A stretch of DNA of 64,000 bases from Qipengyuania oceanensis (GCF_009827535.1 NZ_WTYN01000001.1:1240001-1304000); one strand, 5' to 3'; numbered from the stretch's first letter, positions 17,086-30,579 are shown. Numbers and translations: made by a program. The notes: a model not told the origin generated them from the sequence alone.

Positions 17086-17797
17086 TCGCGTCGAGCACGC
17101 GCGCGAGCCATTCGCGCGGCGCGTGCCTGCGGCCGACATCGGCGACGAATTCCTGCCCGCGCGCAACGCTCCTCACACGACCACCGCGCAACCAGCGGTC
17201 GGCCCGGTCGTGATAGCTCAGCCCGCCGCGCTTCAACCAGTCGGGCCGATGCCACAGGCTCGGCGGGCCGCCATCCACCGTCAGGCGCAGCGCGACAGAG
17301 GCCGTGCGCGCCTGCTCGCCCGGCCCCCGATAGATGACGTCGTTCGAATGATGCATCGCCAATGCGTGCGGGTGGTTCAGCGCCACGATGTCGGCGGGAG
17401 CACCGCCGGCCAGCGCGACCGTCTCTGCGATCTCGAGAAAGCCGAAAATGCGGTGATGCGGTTCGCCGGTCGCTTCGTCGGCATAGAGGCCGAAGAACAG
17501 GAACACGTCGCCCTCGCCGACACCTTGGTTGGCGAGGTGCGTCTGCGCCGCGCCGCACTGGCCGAACAGGCATGTCCCATCGTCCAGGAACATGGGATCG
17601 TGGTGACACAGGTCGTCCGCGCCGAGCCGGCCGCGGCTCGCCCGGGCGGCATGATGGCCAAGCCCCAGCGCGCCGTAGCTCGTCCGCGAAGCGGCACCTG
17701 CGGGGATGGGCAGGCTGACCGGACGTCCCCCCACGATCGGCGATGGTCCGCCGCCAGCGGCGCTGTCGAAGCCCTTCCTGCTGAAGATAATCCGCAT
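17072..17797 (-). CDS. Nmad3-family protein (nucleotide modification associated domain 3)
   Basis: 241 residues. The start MRIIFSRKGFDSAAGGGPSP, then RPVSLPIPAG and the central DVFLFFGLY, match the Nmad3 family as I remember it, named for its presence in phage and bacterial loci for base hypermodification. Its enzyme activity is not known to me. The ATG at 17797 is chosen because the family starts exactly at the MKII/MRII segment; the open frame upstream to 17962 is a shadow of the flippase 5' region. No DNA-modification neighbours are in this window. Confidence 0.7.
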   Translation of the reverse strand: MRIIFSRKGFDSAAGGGPSPIVGGRPVSLPIPAGAASRTSYGALGLGHHAARASRGRLGADDLCHHDPMFLDDGTCLFGQCGAAQTHLANQGVGEGDVFLFFGLYADEATGEPHHRIFGFLEIAETVALAGGAPADIVALNHPHALAMHHSNDVIYRGPGEQARTASVALRLTVDGGPPSLWHRPDWLKRGGLSYHDRADRWLRGGRVRSVARGQEFVADVGRRHAPREWLARVLDAIRAS

Positions 17798-17909
17798 GAG
17801 GCATCGCTGCCGGATCACGGGCCTGCTCGCAAGCCTTGCGAAAAGTGGCGATAGGTCTAGGGCTTGGCCCCGTGAATATGCCTGCCGGGATCGGGGCCGA
17901 GGTCGCCAT

Positions 17910-19202
17910 ATGAACCGCCTGTTCCGCAACATCGGCTGGTTGCTGGGCGGGCGCGGCGTCAATGCTGCGCTCAGCCTCGTCTATCTCGCGCTCGCAACCA
18001 GGACCCTCGGGCTCGAAGGCTTCGGCCATTTCGCCCTGATCGTCGCGCTGGGACAGACGGTTACCGGCCTGGCCAATTTCCAGACCTGGCAATTCGTGGT
18101 GCGCTGGGGTGCGGGGCCCGACGGTCCGGGCGAGGCGACGGGGTTTGCCATCGCGCTCGATCTCCTGTCCGTTGCCCTCGGTTCGATCCTTGCCGCAGGT
18201 CTCGTGTGGTCGGCGCAATTCTGGCTGCCCTTGCCCAAGGACCTGCTGTGGATGGCGTTCTTCTATTGTCTGGTCATGCTGATCTCGATCAGGACGACGC
18301 CAACCGGGCTTTTGCGGCTGCGCTTCCAGTACGGGCGCGCGACCTTTGCCGAGGCGGTACTGCCGATCGTGCGCGCGATCGGAGCCGTCCTGGCCGCCCT
18401 CTACATGCCCACCGTCCTCGGCTTCATCATCACCTGGGCGGTGGCGGAAATGGCGGTCGCGGCCGCCATGTGGGCGGTCGCCGCCCAGCACGAGCGGATC
18501 GACTTGTCGCAGATCAGCTTCCGCCGGATCCCGCGCGATCATCCGGGCGCCTGGCGGTTCGTGTGGGCGACCAACATGACAGGCAGCCTGTCGGTCGGCA
18601 GCAAGCAGGTGATGATCCTGCTGGTCGGCGCGATCGGGGGCGAGGCCCTGGCGGGCGCGTTCCGCGTCGCGAGCCAGCTGGGGCAGGCGTTGGTCAGCCT
18701 CGCGCAGACGATCTCCAAGGCGATCTATCCCGAGCTGGTCCATGCACAGGAAGGCGCACAGGCGATCGCCAGGCGGATGGCGAACATCGCGCTGATCGGC
18801 GGCGCACTCGCGGTACTTGCCGCCATCTTCTTCGGCAGGCCCGCCATCGCTCTGGTCGCCGGGCCGGAATTCCGCAGCGCCTATTGGCCGATGATCATCC
18901 TCGCGATCGCCGGCGCGATCGAACTGGTCGGAGCAAGCCTGGAATCACTGTTGGTATCCGCCGGACGGGCGGGCACCGCCTTCATCGTGCGCGCCATCCC
19001 GACCGCGCTCGCCTTTGCCCTCCTCGGCACCGCGATGGGCTGGATGGGCCTGAAGGGCGCGGCATTCACCGTCATGGGGTCGAGCGCGCTGGCCGTGATG
19101 GGCTTCTGGGCCGCGATCCTCTCGATGCAGCAGATCCGCATCGTCGTGGAGCCGCCGGAGGGCGAACCGCCGCCGATCCTCGACGAGGACCGGGCGGCCT
19201 AG
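17910..19202 (+). CDS. Polysaccharide flippase-like membrane protein (MATE/MOP superfamily)
   Basis: 430 residues with about 12 hydrophobic helices and the Wzx-type opening LFRNIGWLLGGRGVNAALSLVYLALATRTLG-like helix, then GFGHFALIVALGQTV. Such proteins flip undecaprenyl-linked sugar repeats across the inner membrane. It stands far from the polysaccharide cluster at 30.6-39 kb, which has its own flippase. The ATG at 17910 is used because the earlier frame is not membrane-like and overlaps Nmad3 antisense. The stop overlaps gcvPB by 4 bases, tail to tail. Confidence 0.82.
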   Translation: MNRLFRNIGWLLGGRGVNAALSLVYLALATRTLGLEGFGHFALIVALGQTVTGLANFQTWQFVVRWGAGPDGPGEATGFAIALDLLSVALGSILAAGLVWSAQFWLPLPKDLLWMAFFYCLVMLISIRTTPTGLLRLRFQYGRATFAEAVLPIVRAIGAVLAALYMPTVLGFIITWAVAEMAVAAAMWAVAAQHERIDLSQISFRRIPRDHPGAWRFVWATNMTGSLSVGSKQVMILLVGAIGGEALAGAFRVASQLGQALVSLAQTISKAIYPELVHAQEGAQAIARRMANIALIGGALAVLAAIFFGRPAIALVAGPEFRSAYWPMIILAIAGAIELVGASLESLLVSAGRAGTAFIVRAIPTALAFALLGTAMGWMGLKGAAFTVMGSSALAVMGFWAAILSMQQIRIVVEPPEGEPPPILDEDRAA

Positions 19203-20803
19203 CTCCCGCCGATCTCGCTCGCGACCGGAATGCCAGCCGGCGTTTCCGGTTCTTCCCAGGTCAGCACGGGCTTTCTTGCAGCGAGCGTTTCGTCGAGCCT
19301 GCGGCGCGGCGCGTAATGCGGCGCGGACTTCAGGCTCTCGTCGCCCGCCTTCGCCCGCTCCGCCACGGCGCGCAGGCTCGCGATCAATCGGTCGAGACCC
19401 TGCTTGCTTTCCGTCTCGGTCGGTTCGACCAGCATTGCGCCATGCACCACCAGCGGAAAATAGACCGTCATCGGGTGATACCCCTCGTCGATCAGCCCCT
19501 TGGCGATGTCGAGCGTCGAGAAGCCCTCGGCAAGCCCGCGGTCGCTGAACAGCGCCTCGTGCATGCAGGGACCGCTGGCGCCGTAAGGCGCATCGAGCAC
19601 GTCCTCAAGACTGCGCAGAATGTAATTTGCGTTGAGCACGCTGTCCTCGGCGACCTGGCGCAGTCCGTCGGCCCCGTGGCTGAGCATGTAGGTCAGCGCC
19701 CGGGTAAACATGCCCATCTGCCCGTGGAAGGCGGTCATGCGCCCGAAACTGTCGGGCAGCAGGTCCTTGGCCGCACGTTCCTCGACCAGACGCATCCGGC
19801 CCCTCTCGTCGCGGCGGACGAAGGGAGTGGGCGCAAAAGGTGCAAGCGCTTCGGACAGCACCACCGGCCCCGAGCCCGGTCCACCACCACCGTGCGGGGT
19901 GGAGAAAGTCTTGTGCAGGTTGATGTGCATCGCGTCGACGCCGAGGTCCCCGGGGCGCACCTTGCCGACGATCGCGTTGAAGTTCGCGCCGTCGCAATAG
20001 ACGAGGCCACCGGCGGCATGGACCGCCTCGCTGATCGCTTTCATGTCGCGCTCGAACAGGCCGCAGGTGTTGGGATTGGTGATCATCACGCCGGCGACAT
20101 CCGGACCAAGCCTTGCCTTGAGCGCTTCGAGATCGACGCGACCTTCCTTCGTCGCGGGAATATCCTCCACCCGGTATCCGGCGAAAGCGGCGGTGGCGGG
20201 ATTGGTCCCGTGCGCGCTTTCGGGGCACAGGATCACCTCGCGTGCATCCCCGCGCGCTTCGAGCGCCGCGCGGATCGCGAGGATACCGCACAGCTCGCCA
20301 TGCGCACCTGCCTTGGGCGTCATCGCGACCGCGCTCATGCCGGTCAGCTTGCACAGCCATTCCGACAATTGCTCGATGACCTCGAAGGCACCCTGCACCG
20401 TGTCCATCGGCTGGAGCGGGTGGATGTCGGCGAAACCGGGCATCCGCGCGACCTTTTCGTTGAGGCGCGGATTGTGCTTCATCGTGCAGCTGCCGAGGGG
20501 GAACGGTCCCAGGTCGATCGCATAATTCTGGCGGCTGAGCCGCGTGTAGTGGCGCACCGTTTCCGGCTCGGTCAGGCCGGGCAGGGTCAGCGGTTCCTTG
20601 CGCAGGTGCTTGCCCAGTTCGGGCGCGACCTCGCCCGGCTCCTGCCCGAAATCGACACCGCAATTGGCGCGGGTTCCGAGCTCGAAGATCAGCGGTTCTT
20701 CCAGCTGCAAGGCACGGTTGCCGCTCGCGGTCGCCGGGCCGGAGCCGCTAGTGCCAGCCTCGCCCATCTCGGGCTTCCAGCCGCTCTGGTTGGGGGCATT
20801 CAT
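19199..20803 (-). CDS. gcvPB: Glycine dehydrogenase (decarboxylating) subunit 2, P-protein C-terminal half
   Basis: 534 residues of the two-subunit form of the glycine cleavage P-protein, a PLP enzyme that decarboxylates glycine and passes the methylamine to lipoyl-GcvH. The PLP lysine lies in [19 protein letters not shown]. Other blocks: [15 protein letters not shown] and [11 protein letters not shown]. The first 60 residues are a flexible Gly/Ser/Thr-rich lead-in. ATGA overlap with gcvPA. Confidence 0.96.
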   Translation of the reverse strand: MNAPNQSGWKPEMGEAGTSGSGPATASGNRALQLEEPLIFELGTRANCGVDFGQEPGEVAPELGKHLRKEPLTLPGLTEPETVRHYTRLSRQNYAIDLGPFPLGSCTMKHNPRLNEKVARMPGFADIHPLQPMDTVQGAFEVIEQLSEWLCKLTGMSAVAMTPKAGAHGELCGILAIRAALEARGDAREVILCPESAHGTNPATAAFAGYRVEDIPATKEGRVDLEALKARLGPDVAGVMITNPNTCGLFERDMKAISEAVHAAGGLVYCDGANFNAIVGKVRPGDLGVDAMHINLHKTFSTPHGGGGPGSGPVVLSEALAPFAPTPFVRRDERGRMRLVEERAAKDLLPDSFGRMTAFHGQMGMFTRALTYMLSHGADGLRQVAEDSVLNANYILRSLEDVLDAPYGASGPCMHEALFSDRGLAEGFSTLDIAKGLIDEGYHPMTVYFPLVVHGAMLVEPTETESKQGLDRLIASLRAVAERAKAGDESLKSAPHYAPRRRLDETLAARKPVLTWEEPETPAGIPVASEIGGS

Positions 20804-22167
20804 CGCAGTTCCTCCGCAAGAGCGTCGGCAAGGGCATCGATGTCCTCGGCCGTGCAGGTTTCGGTCACCGCGACCACCAGGCCGTCCGACAGGGCCTGGA
20901 CATCCGGATAGAGCCGCCCGAGCGACACGCCCGCGAGAATGTCCCGCTTCGCCAGCGCCAGCGCGATGTCGCGCGCATCCTTGCCCGCCAGCCGCAGGGT
21001 GAACTCGTTGAAGAAGCCGCCGGTATTTACCAGCTCGACACCTTCGAGCGCAGCCAGCTTGGCCGCCGCGTCGCGCGCCAGCGAGTGGTTTATCCGCGCG
21101 AGTTTGCCCAATCCCTCGCCGCCGAGCAGGCTCATGTGGATCGAGAAGGCCAGCGCACACAGCCCGCTGTTGGTGCAGATGTTGCTCGTCGCTTTCTCGC
21201 GCCGGATGTGCTGCTCACGGGTGGACAGCGTCAGAACGAAACCGCGCTTGCCTTCGGCATCGACCGTCTCGCCGCACAGCCGCCCGGGCATCTGGCGCAC
21301 CAGCTTGGTATCGCGGACTGCGAACAGCCCAAGATAGGGACCGCCGAAGTTGAGGCCGACGCCGATCGACTGGCCTTCTCCGACGACGATGTCCGCGCCG
21401 AGTGCTCCCGGGCTCTCTATCAGGCCGAGCGCGACCGGCTCGGTATTGACCGCGATCAGCAGCGCGCCCTTCTCGTGGGCAGCGTCCGCCACCCGGGCAA
21501 GATCGGGAATGCGTCCGAGGATGTCGGGATATTGCACCACGACGCAGGCGGTCGCCTCGTCGATCTGCGCGATCAGCGCGTCCTCGCCGCAGTCGCCCGA
21601 AAGGTCCGGCGCACCGCTGACGATTTCATCGCCGGTGAAGCGCGCCATGGTCTTCGCAGTCGAGACGTAATGCGGGTGCAGGCCCGGCGACAGCACTGCG
21701 CGCGTCCGGCGTTTGACGCGGGTCGCCATGGCGATCGCTTCCCAGCAGGCGGTCGAGCCATCGTACATCGACGCATTCGCGACCGCGCAACCGTAGAGGC
21801 GCGCGACCTGGGTCTGGAATTCGAACAGCATCTGCAGCGTGCCCTGCGCGATTTCCGGCTGGTAGGGCGTGTAGGCGGTCAGGAATTCGCCGCGCTGGAT
21901 CAGGTGATCGACCGAGGCGGGAATGTGGTGGCGGTAAGCGCCCGCCCCCAGGAAAAACGGCACGTCGCCTGCCGCCGTGTTCTTCTGCGCGAGCCGCGCC
22001 ATGTGGCGTTCGACCGCCATTTCGCTGGCATGCATCGGCAGGCCTTCGACCGGGCCGTCGAGCAGATGCTCGGCCGGAACATCGGTGAACAGCGCGTCGA
22101 TATCGCTCGCGCCGACTGCGGCGAGCATCGCCGAACGATCGGCATCGGTCAGGGGCAGGTAGCGCAT
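20800..22167 (-). CDS. gcvPA: Glycine dehydrogenase (decarboxylating) subunit 1, P-protein N-terminal half
   Basis: 455 residues. Starts with [19 protein letters not shown] and contains [34 protein letters not shown] and [15 protein letters not shown], all standard for GcvPA. It pairs with GcvPB to form the active enzyme. The ATG at 22167 is 19 bases after the gcvH stop; the frame is open further back into gcvH without family likeness. Confidence 0.96.
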   Translation of the reverse strand: MRYLPLTDADRSAMLAAVGASDIDALFTDVPAEHLLDGPVEGLPMHASEMAVERHMARLAQKNTAAGDVPFFLGAGAYRHHIPASVDHLIQRGEFLTAYTPYQPEIAQGTLQMLFEFQTQVARLYGCAVANASMYDGSTACWEAIAMATRVKRRTRAVLSPGLHPHYVSTAKTMARFTGDEIVSGAPDLSGDCGEDALIAQIDEATACVVVQYPDILGRIPDLARVADAAHEKGALLIAVNTEPVALGLIESPGALGADIVVGEGQSIGVGLNFGGPYLGLFAVRDTKLVRQMPGRLCGETVDAEGKRGFVLTLSTREQHIRREKATSNICTNSGLCALAFSIHMSLLGGEGLGKLARINHSLARDAAAKLAALEGVELVNTGGFFNEFTLRLAGKDARDIALALAKRDILAGVSLGRLYPDVQALSDGLVVAVTETCTAEDIDALADALAEELR

Positions 22168-22186
22168 CGCGCGATTTTCCTTCGTA

Positions 22187-22558
22187 TCAAAGCTCGTCGC
22201 AGAAGCTCTTGTAGGCCTTTGCATCCATCAGCCCGTCGAGTTCCGACTTGTCGGAGACGGCCAGTTTGAAGAACCAGCCTTCTTCCTCGGGCGAGGTGTT
22301 GACCAGTTCCGGATCGTCCTCGAGCGCGGCATTGGCTTCGATCACTTCGCCCGAGATCGGCGAATAGACGTCGCTTGCCGCCTTGACGCTTTCGACAACG
22401 GCAGCGTCGCCGCCCTTGTCGAGCATCGCGCCGACGTCGGGTAATTCGACGAAGACGATGTCGCCCAGCTGTTCCTGCGCATAATCGGTGATGCCGACGG
22501 TGGCATTGTCGCCATCGACCTCGATCCATTCATGCTCATCGGTGAAATAACGTGGCAT
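22187..22558 (-). CDS. gcvH: Glycine cleavage system H protein
   Basis: 123 residues, normal length. [20 protein letters not shown] opens the protein and the lipoyl-lysine lies in [19 protein letters not shown]. It carries the aminomethyl group between P, T and L proteins. Only 4 bases separate it from gcvT. The ATG at 22558 follows the family start (MPRYFT). Confidence 0.97.
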   Translation of the reverse strand: MPRYFTDEHEWIEVDGDNATVGITDYAQEQLGDIVFVELPDVGAMLDKGGDAAVVESVKAASDVYSPISGEVIEANAALEDDPELVNTSPEEEGWFFKLAVSDKSELDGLMDAKAYKSFCDEL

Positions 22559-22562
22559 CGGC

Positions 22563-23768
22563 TCATTTCCCTCTGTGATAGCGATGGGGGACGAAGGGCA
22601 GCGCGGCGACCTTCGCGGGCAATCTCTTGTTACGAACCACGACCTCGAGTTCGGTTCCCTCGGCACAGTGCGCGGCATCGACGTAGCCCATGGCCACGGG
22701 CACGCCGAGCGTGGGCGAAAAGCCGCCGCTCGTGACCGTGCCGACCCGGACCTCTCCGGCGAAGATTTCCGCGCCTTCGCGGGCGGGCAGCCTGCCTTCG
22801 AACAGCAGCCCGACCCGGCGCGTCTCGGTGCCTCTGTCGAGAAGCGCCAGCACGCGCTCGGCGCCCATGAAGCCGCCAGCCTCGCGGCGCTTCTTGCTGA
22901 TCGCGAAACTCAGATCCGCTTCGACCGGGCCCGTTTCGGTCGTGATGTCGTGGCCGTAAAGCGGCAGGCCCGCTTCCAGCCGCAGGCTATCGCGAGCGCC
23001 GAGCCCGGCGGGGCGCACCTCGATCTCCGCGCACAGCCGCCCGGCGAGCAGTTCGACCTGTTCGGCAGCTACCGAGATCTCGAAGCCGTCTTCGCCGGTG
23101 TAGCCGCAGCGCGAGATACGCAGCGGCAGCTCGCCGAAGTCATAGGTCATCGACTGCATGAAATTGATCTGGTCGGGTACGCCGCGCATCGCCCGGCCCA
23201 GCGCGGTCGCGGCGTTCGGCCCCTGCAACGCGAGCAGCGCCTGATCATCCATATGTGTAAGCGTCACCTCGTCCGGGAGATGTTCGCGCAGGTGGGCGAT
23301 ATCATCCCACTTGGTCGCGCCGTTGACGACCAGGTAATACGCCGGCTCGCCCCAGCGGCCTTCCTCAATCACCTTGCCATTCTCGTCCTCGACCGGGTCG
23401 ATCCATTGGGTCGCATTGGTGACCATCAGGTCGTCTAGGATGTTGCCGTCCTCGTCGAGCAGCAGCGAATAGCGTACCCGGCCCGGCTTCAGCGCCGAGA
23501 TGTCGCCGGGCAGCAGCGCTTCGAGCGCCTCGGCCGCGCCCTCGCCCGTCACCATCAGCTGGCCCATGTGGCTGACGTCGAACAAGCCCGCCTGTTCGCG
23601 CGTCCACTGGTGCTCGGCGACGATCCCGCCACCCGCTTCCTTGGCATACTGGATCGGCATCTCGTAGCCGGCGAAGGGCACCATGCGCGCGCCCATGCGC
23701 CGATGCCACGCATCGAGCGGCAGCTGCTGCACTTCGGCAATCTCGGTATCGGTTTCGGTATCGCTCAA
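22563..23768 (-). CDS. gcvT: Aminomethyltransferase (glycine cleavage T protein)
   Basis: 401 residues; transfers the methylene group from H-protein to tetrahydrofolate. Blocks: [27 protein letters not shown] (catalytic Asp region), [15 protein letters not shown], and [10 protein letters not shown]. No ATG fits: I place the start at a TTG (23768) giving (M)[12 protein letters not shown], with GGGGAAA 4 to 10 bases before it as ribosome site. First gene after the glycine riboswitch. Confidence 0.93.
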   Translation of the reverse strand: MSDTETDTEIAEVQQLPLDAWHRRMGARMVPFAGYEMPIQYAKEAGGGIVAEHQWTREQAGLFDVSHMGQLMVTGEGAAEALEALLPGDISALKPGRVRYSLLLDEDGNILDDLMVTNATQWIDPVEDENGKVIEEGRWGEPAYYLVVNGATKWDDIAHLREHLPDEVTLTHMDDQALLALQGPNAATALGRAMRGVPDQINFMQSMTYDFGELPLRISRCGYTGEDGFEISVAAEQVELLAGRLCAEIEVRPAGLGARDSLRLEAGLPLYGHDITTETGPVEADLSFAISKKRREAGGFMGAERVLALLDRGTETRRVGLLFEGRLPAREGAEIFAGEVRVGTVTSGGFSPTLGVPVAMGYVDAAHCAEGTELEVVVRNKRLPAKVAALPFVPHRYHRGK

Positions 23769-23814
23769 TCTGTTTCCCCGGACAGGACGCGCACCGCGAA
23801 TGCGATGGCCTGCC

Positions 23815-24015
23815 CCCTCTGTCGGGAAACCTGAGAGCTTAGCCTGACGCGCCGTGGCGCGCCGGGCTTTCCCCTTCGGTGGCTGCCGGCCTAAAAAGCC
23901 GGGAAGCGCTTTCCAGAGTGTCGATGACCCGCACGGTCCTTCTGCCTGAGAGATTCCGGGGCGGTTGCTCCTTCGGCGGCACGGGGACCGGCCCCGCACG
24001 CTCTCCCGTGCGCGC
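23815..24015 (-). promoter_or_regulatory. Tandem glycine riboswitch upstream of gcvT
   Basis: On the minus strand two consecutive aptamers can be read. The first, from about 24012, opens ACGGGAGAGC, carries GCCGAAGGAGCAA and closes ATCTCTCAGGCAGAAGGACC. The second carries CACCGAAGGGGAAAGC and closes AGCTCTCAGGTTTCCCGACAG near 23817. These are the conserved cores of the two-aptamer glycine riboswitch, which in this position turns the gcv operon on when glycine is high. About 45 bases separate it from the TTG start, so control may be by translation or by a short expression platform. Confidence 0.92.
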
Positions 24016-24091
24016 CTGCTGCAGAATCGCTCCCGCAGCCGACGGCAATCCCCTGCGCGAATAGTCTGCGCCGGTCAATCGCGCGGACGCC

Positions 24092-25008
24092 TCACCGCGC
24101 GTTAAGCCACAGGAGATAGAGCGCAGAGAGGACGATCCAGCTGCCATCGAGCGTCTTCAGCCGCCGCGCACCCAGCCACAGCGCGATCGGGCGGGCAAGA
24201 AAGCCGCCCAGTGCCGCGCCCGGCGCAGCGAGCAGCACGACTTCCCACTGCACCGTCCCGGCCTCGATATGCCAGACTGCCCCGGCGAGCACGCTGACGC
24301 TGGAAATGAGGCAGGCGGCACCGGTACACAGCAGCACCGGGTAATGCCGGATGAAGAGATACAACGCGACGAGTTCGCCAACGCCGACCGAGAACAGCGC
24401 GGTCAGGATACCGCCGGGGATCGCCAGTGCAGCCAGCACCGCCAGGTCGACGGCCTCCAGCCGGGATTTCTCCGGGCGCTTGGCATTGACCGTCCAGGTC
24501 GCGGTAATGAGCGCCAGCCCGAGGGCGATGGAAAAGGCCTTGTAGCCCATCAGCACCGCCTGCTGGTCGAACTGGGCAGCGCGCTGCGTCACCAGCATAG
24601 CAGGCAGGGACAGCGCGAGGACGAGAGCACTCGCGGTGAAGAAATCGCGCGGCCGCACGAGTGCGTGGAGCGGCGCGGGAGCGGACTGGTGATACAGGCG
24701 ATCGGTCCAGCGGAGCGCCCCCATGGTCATGCCGAAACTCTGGATGCACATCGACACGCCGACCACTTGCAGTGGCGACAGGTCCATCGCGCCCCATTCG
24801 CGCAAGGCGTTGAACACCGGCACGAAGACCACCCCGCCCCCGGTGCCCGAGGTGTTGGCGATGATCGCGCCGACGACGCCGATGGCCGGGAGGAACCACA
24901 GCCGCGCCAGCAGGGCGCCGTCCAGCGGGATCAGCGCCGCCATCACGGCATAGGCGAGCGCGATCACGCACCCGCCGACCATGACCAGCCGGCCCGGCGC
25001 CAGCGCGC

Positions 25009-25033
<25 letters not shown>
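24092..25033 (-). CDS. TSUP (TauE/SafE) family membrane permease
   Basis: Up to 313 residues with about eight hydrophobic helices and the TSUP signature region [21 protein letters not shown] plus a second repeat [17 protein letters not shown]. These proteins move sulfite, sulfonates or related anions out of the cell. The longest start (25033) overlaps the metH 3' end by 25 bases; an ATG at 24982 would leave 26 bases after metH. Being the last gene of the methionine operon, a sulfur-compound role is plausible but inferred. Confidence 0.78.
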
Positions 25034-27621
<2,588 letters not shown>

Positions 27622-27624
27622 GGT

Positions 27625-28671
27625 TCAGGCGGCAATCGTGAAGGGTTCGAGGCCGGCGAGCTGCATCGCCTCGTCGGCTTTTGGGGGAACGCGCGGGGTA
27701 ACTCCGTCGACCGCGCGCGCCATCGCCGCGATGTGGTCGGGCGTGGAGCCGCAGCAGCCACCTAGGATGTTGACCCGGCCGTTGTCGGCCCAGATCCTCA
27801 CCAGCGAGGCGGTCGTCTCCGGCTCCTCGTCGTATTCGCCGAGCTCGTTCGGTAGCCCGGCATTGGGATAGGCGAGCAGCAGGGTATCGGCAATCTGGCT
27901 GAGCAACTGGACGTGCGGGCGCAGCTGGTCCGCGCCGAAGCTGCAATTCAGCCCGATCGCGACCGGCTTCGCATGGCGGACCGTGTACCAGAACGCCTCG
28001 ACCGTGTGACCCGACAGGTTGCGGCCCGACAGGTCGGTCAACGTCAACGAGATCATCAGCGGCACCTCGCGGCCCAGCTCGCGCTCGAGCTGCCTGACCG
28101 CCATGATCGCCGCCTTGCAATTGAGCGTGTCGAACACGGTTTCGATCAGGATGAAGTCCGCCCCGCCTTCGATCAGCGCGGCGGCCTGCTCGCGATAGAC
28201 GGCGACGATCTCGTCGAAAGTCACCTCGCGGAATCCGGGGTCCTCCACGTCGGGTGAAAGCGAGAGCGTCTTATTGGTGGGCCCCATCGCTCCCGCGACG
28301 AAACGGGAAATGCCGTCCTGCGCGGTGCGCGCGTCGCAGGCCTGCCTGATGATCCGCGCCGCCGAGAAGTTGATCTCGTGCACCAGCGCCTCGGCCCCGT
28401 AATCCGCCTGGCTGATGCGGTTGGCGTTGAACGTGTTGGTCGCCAGCAGCCGCGCGCCCGCATCGAGATAGCTGTCACAGATGGCGCGGATGACCTGCGG
28501 CTGCGTCAGGTTGACGAGATCGTTGTTGCCCTTCTGGTCGGCGGCAAGGCCGGTCTCGCCCGCGTAATCCTCGGCCGACAGCTTCGCCCGCTGGATCTCG
28601 GTCCCGTAGGGCCCGTCCTTGATCAGGATCGCTTCGCGTGCGGCGGCGAGGAGTTCTTCGCGTTTGGTCAT
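27625..28671 (-). CDS. metH: Methionine synthase, homocysteine-binding part (split MetH, first subunit)
   Basis: 348 residues: the N-terminal homocysteine S-methyltransferase barrel. Zinc ligands are visible as Cys in [13 protein letters not shown] and the pair in [13 protein letters not shown]. The N-terminal [14 protein letters not shown] matches the MetH opening. It must act with the 870-residue partner encoded next. The start is 4 bases after metF. Confidence 0.95.
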   Translation of the reverse strand: MTKREELLAAAREAILIKDGPYGTEIQRAKLSAEDYAGETGLAADQKGNNDLVNLTQPQVIRAICDSYLDAGARLLATNTFNANRISQADYGAEALVHEINFSAARIIRQACDARTAQDGISRFVAGAMGPTNKTLSLSPDVEDPGFREVTFDEIVAVYREQAAALIEGGADFILIETVFDTLNCKAAIMAVRQLERELGREVPLMISLTLTDLSGRNLSGHTVEAFWYTVRHAKPVAIGLNCSFGADQLRPHVQLLSQIADTLLLAYPNAGLPNELGEYDEEPETTASLVRIWADNGRVNILGGCCGSTPDHIAAMARAVDGVTPRVPPKADEAMQLAGLEPFTIAA

Positions 28672-28675
28672 GGTG

Positions 28676-29596
28676 TCAGGCTTTCGGGCGCAGGCCGAGC
28701 ATGTGGCAGATCGCGTAACTCAGCTCGGCGCGGTTCAGTGTGTAGAAGTGGAAATTGCGCTCGCCGCCCGCGTAGAGCCTGCGGCACAATTCGGCTGAAA
28801 TCGTGGCGGAAACGAGCTGGCGTGCAGCCGGCCGATCGTCGAGCCCCTCGAAGAGCCCTTCCATCCAGCCCGGGATGGAAGTGCCACAGAGGCCCGACAT
28901 GCGCTGGACGGCGGCAAAACTCATCACCGGCATGATGCCCGGCACGATTTCCGCGTCGATCCCGGCAGCAGCGGCCTTGTCGCGGAAGCGGAAAAAGCAA
29001 TCCGGTTCGAAGAAGAACTGGGTGATTGCCCGGGTCGCACCGGCATCGATCTTGCGCTTGAGATTGTCGAGGTCGGCCGCTTCGTCGGCAGCCTCGGGAT
29101 GGACTTCCGGATAGGCCCCGACAGAGATCTCGAACGGTGCGATGGCCTTGAGGCCCGCGACCAGTTCCGCCGCGTTGGCATAGCCGTCGGGATGAGCGGA
29201 ATAGCCCGCCTTGCCGTCGGGCGGATCGCCGCGCAGGGCGACGAGGTGGCGTATGCCGCTTTCCCAGTAGTGCCGGGCAACCGCATCGACTTCCTCGCGC
29301 GTGGCCTCGACGCAGGTGAGATGGGCCGCTGCCGGAATGCCGGTTTCGTTGTTGATCCGCACGACCTCGTCGTGCGTGCGCTCGCGCGTGGAGCCGCCCG
29401 CGCCATAGGTGACCGAGACGAAGCGCGGGCCCAGCGGGGCGAGCATCGCCACGCTCTCGCGCAGGGTCTCTGCCATCTTGTCGGTCTTCGGCGGGAAGAA
29501 CTCGAACGACACGGCAATGTCGCCGGGCAGGCCGGAAAACAGCGGCTCGTCGTGCGCGGTCCGCGCTTCGTGAACGGGGTCCAGCTGCTCGGTCAT
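28676..29596 (-). CDS. metF: Methylenetetrahydrofolate reductase
   Basis: 306-residue FAD enzyme that makes 5-methyl-THF for MetH. Blocks: VSFEFFPPKTDKMAETL (with the FEFFPPK signature), FVSVTYGAGGST, ALRGDPPDGKAGY and TQFFFEPDCFFRFRD. ATGA overlap with the upstream regulator, so all are on one transcript. Confidence 0.96.
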   Translation of the reverse strand: MTEQLDPVHEARTAHDEPLFSGLPGDIAVSFEFFPPKTDKMAETLRESVAMLAPLGPRFVSVTYGAGGSTRERTHDEVVRINNETGIPAAAHLTCVEATREEVDAVARHYWESGIRHLVALRGDPPDGKAGYSAHPDGYANAAELVAGLKAIAPFEISVGAYPEVHPEAADEAADLDNLKRKIDAGATRAITQFFFEPDCFFRFRDKAAAAGIDAEIVPGIMPVMSFAAVQRMSGLCGTSIPGWMEGLFEGLDDRPAARQLVSATISAELCRRLYAGGERNFHFYTLNRAELSYAICHMLGLRPKA

Positions 29597-30579
29597 GCTT
29601 GTGCTCTCCGTCCCTCGGTGCTCGCCGGTCCGCCGCGCCGTTCGCCGAGCCAGATCTTGACCGTGAGGTCCTCGCCTTCCAGCGCCATGGGGGGAACCTG
29701 GCGATAGCCGGCCCGCGCCAGCAGATCGCGCATCGCCGCATCGCTGAAACCCAGCCGCGCATGGGCGTGGCGCTGGCGCAGTTCCTCCAGTTCGTGCGCA
29801 GCGAAATCGACGATCGCGATCCGGCCGCCGGGTGCAGTTACCCTAGCCGCCTCGGCCAGGACCCTCGCTGGATCCTGCGCGAAATGCAGTACCTGGTGCA
29901 GCAACACGGTGTCGAATGCCTGCGCATCGAAAGGCAAGGCGAGGAAATCACCCTGCACCAGTTCGACCCGTTCGGCGGGCAGGTGCTGCAGCTTGGCGCG
30001 CGCGACCCGCAGCATGTCCAGGCTCTTGTCGAGTGCGACCACGTGATCGGCGTCGGCGGCGAACAGTTCGGCCATGCGCCCGCTCCCGGTCCCGATGTCG
30101 AGCAGCCGGCCGAGCGGCGCTTCGCCGAGCGCCTCGGCCAGCGCGCTCTCGACCTGCGCGTCCGGGCTGTGACGGCGGCGCAATTCGTCCCATTCTTCGG
30201 CGTGCGCGGCGAAATACCGCTCCGCCCCCGCTTCTCTTGCATCGCGGATCGCGGCGAGCTTGCGCCGGTCGGCCTGGCAATCGCGGGCGAAGGCCTCGTC
30301 CTCGTTCTCCGCGATCGCGAGCAGCCGATCGACGGCCTGCGCCAGCGGCTCGGCCCCTTCCCCGCTTGCGAGCGAACGCAGGAACACCCAGCTGCCTTCG
30401 CGGCGCCGGGCAGCGAGGCCGGCATCGCACAATATGCCGACATGCCGCGACACGCGCGGCTGGCTTTGCGAGAGGACCTGTGCCATTTCGCCCACGGCGA
30501 GCTCCATCGCGCCGAGCATCCGCATCACGCGGAGCCGGGTCGGATCGGCCAGTGCCTTGACGATTGTTTCGATCTGCAT
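29593..30579 (-). CDS. ArsR-type regulator fused to a SAM methyltransferase domain (SahR-like)
   Basis: 328 residues. Residues 1-80 form an ArsR winged helix (ALADPTRLRVMRMLGAMELA, SQPRVSRHVGILCDAGL). Residues 150-300 form a class I methyltransferase fold with LLDIGTGSGRMAELFA and VALDKSLDML. The order regulator-metF-metH fits the known SahR regulators of methionine genes in Proteobacteria, which sense S-adenosylhomocysteine; here the effector role is inferred. The ATG at 30579 follows an AT-rich palindrome by 7 bases; the longer frame upstream is not ArsR-like. Confidence 0.85.
   Translation of the reverse strand: MQIETIVKALADPTRLRVMRMLGAMELAVGEMAQVLSQSQPRVSRHVGILCDAGLAARRREGSWVFLRSLASGEGAEPLAQAVDRLLAIAENEDEAFARDCQADRRKLAAIRDAREAGAERYFAAHAEEWDELRRRHSPDAQVESALAEALGEAPLGRLLDIGTGSGRMAELFAADADHVVALDKSLDMLRVARAKLQHLPAERVELVQGDFLALPFDAQAFDTVLLHQVLHFAQDPARVLAEAARVTAPGGRIAIVDFAAHELEELRQRHAHARLGFSDAAMRDLLARAGYRQVPPMALEGEDLTVKIWLGERRGGPASTEGRRAQA

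Noticed and set aside
18206-20911. 901-codon plus-strand frame across flippase and gcvPB
   Set aside because: It overlaps the real flippase in another frame and then gcvPB antisense; its composition is shadow-like.
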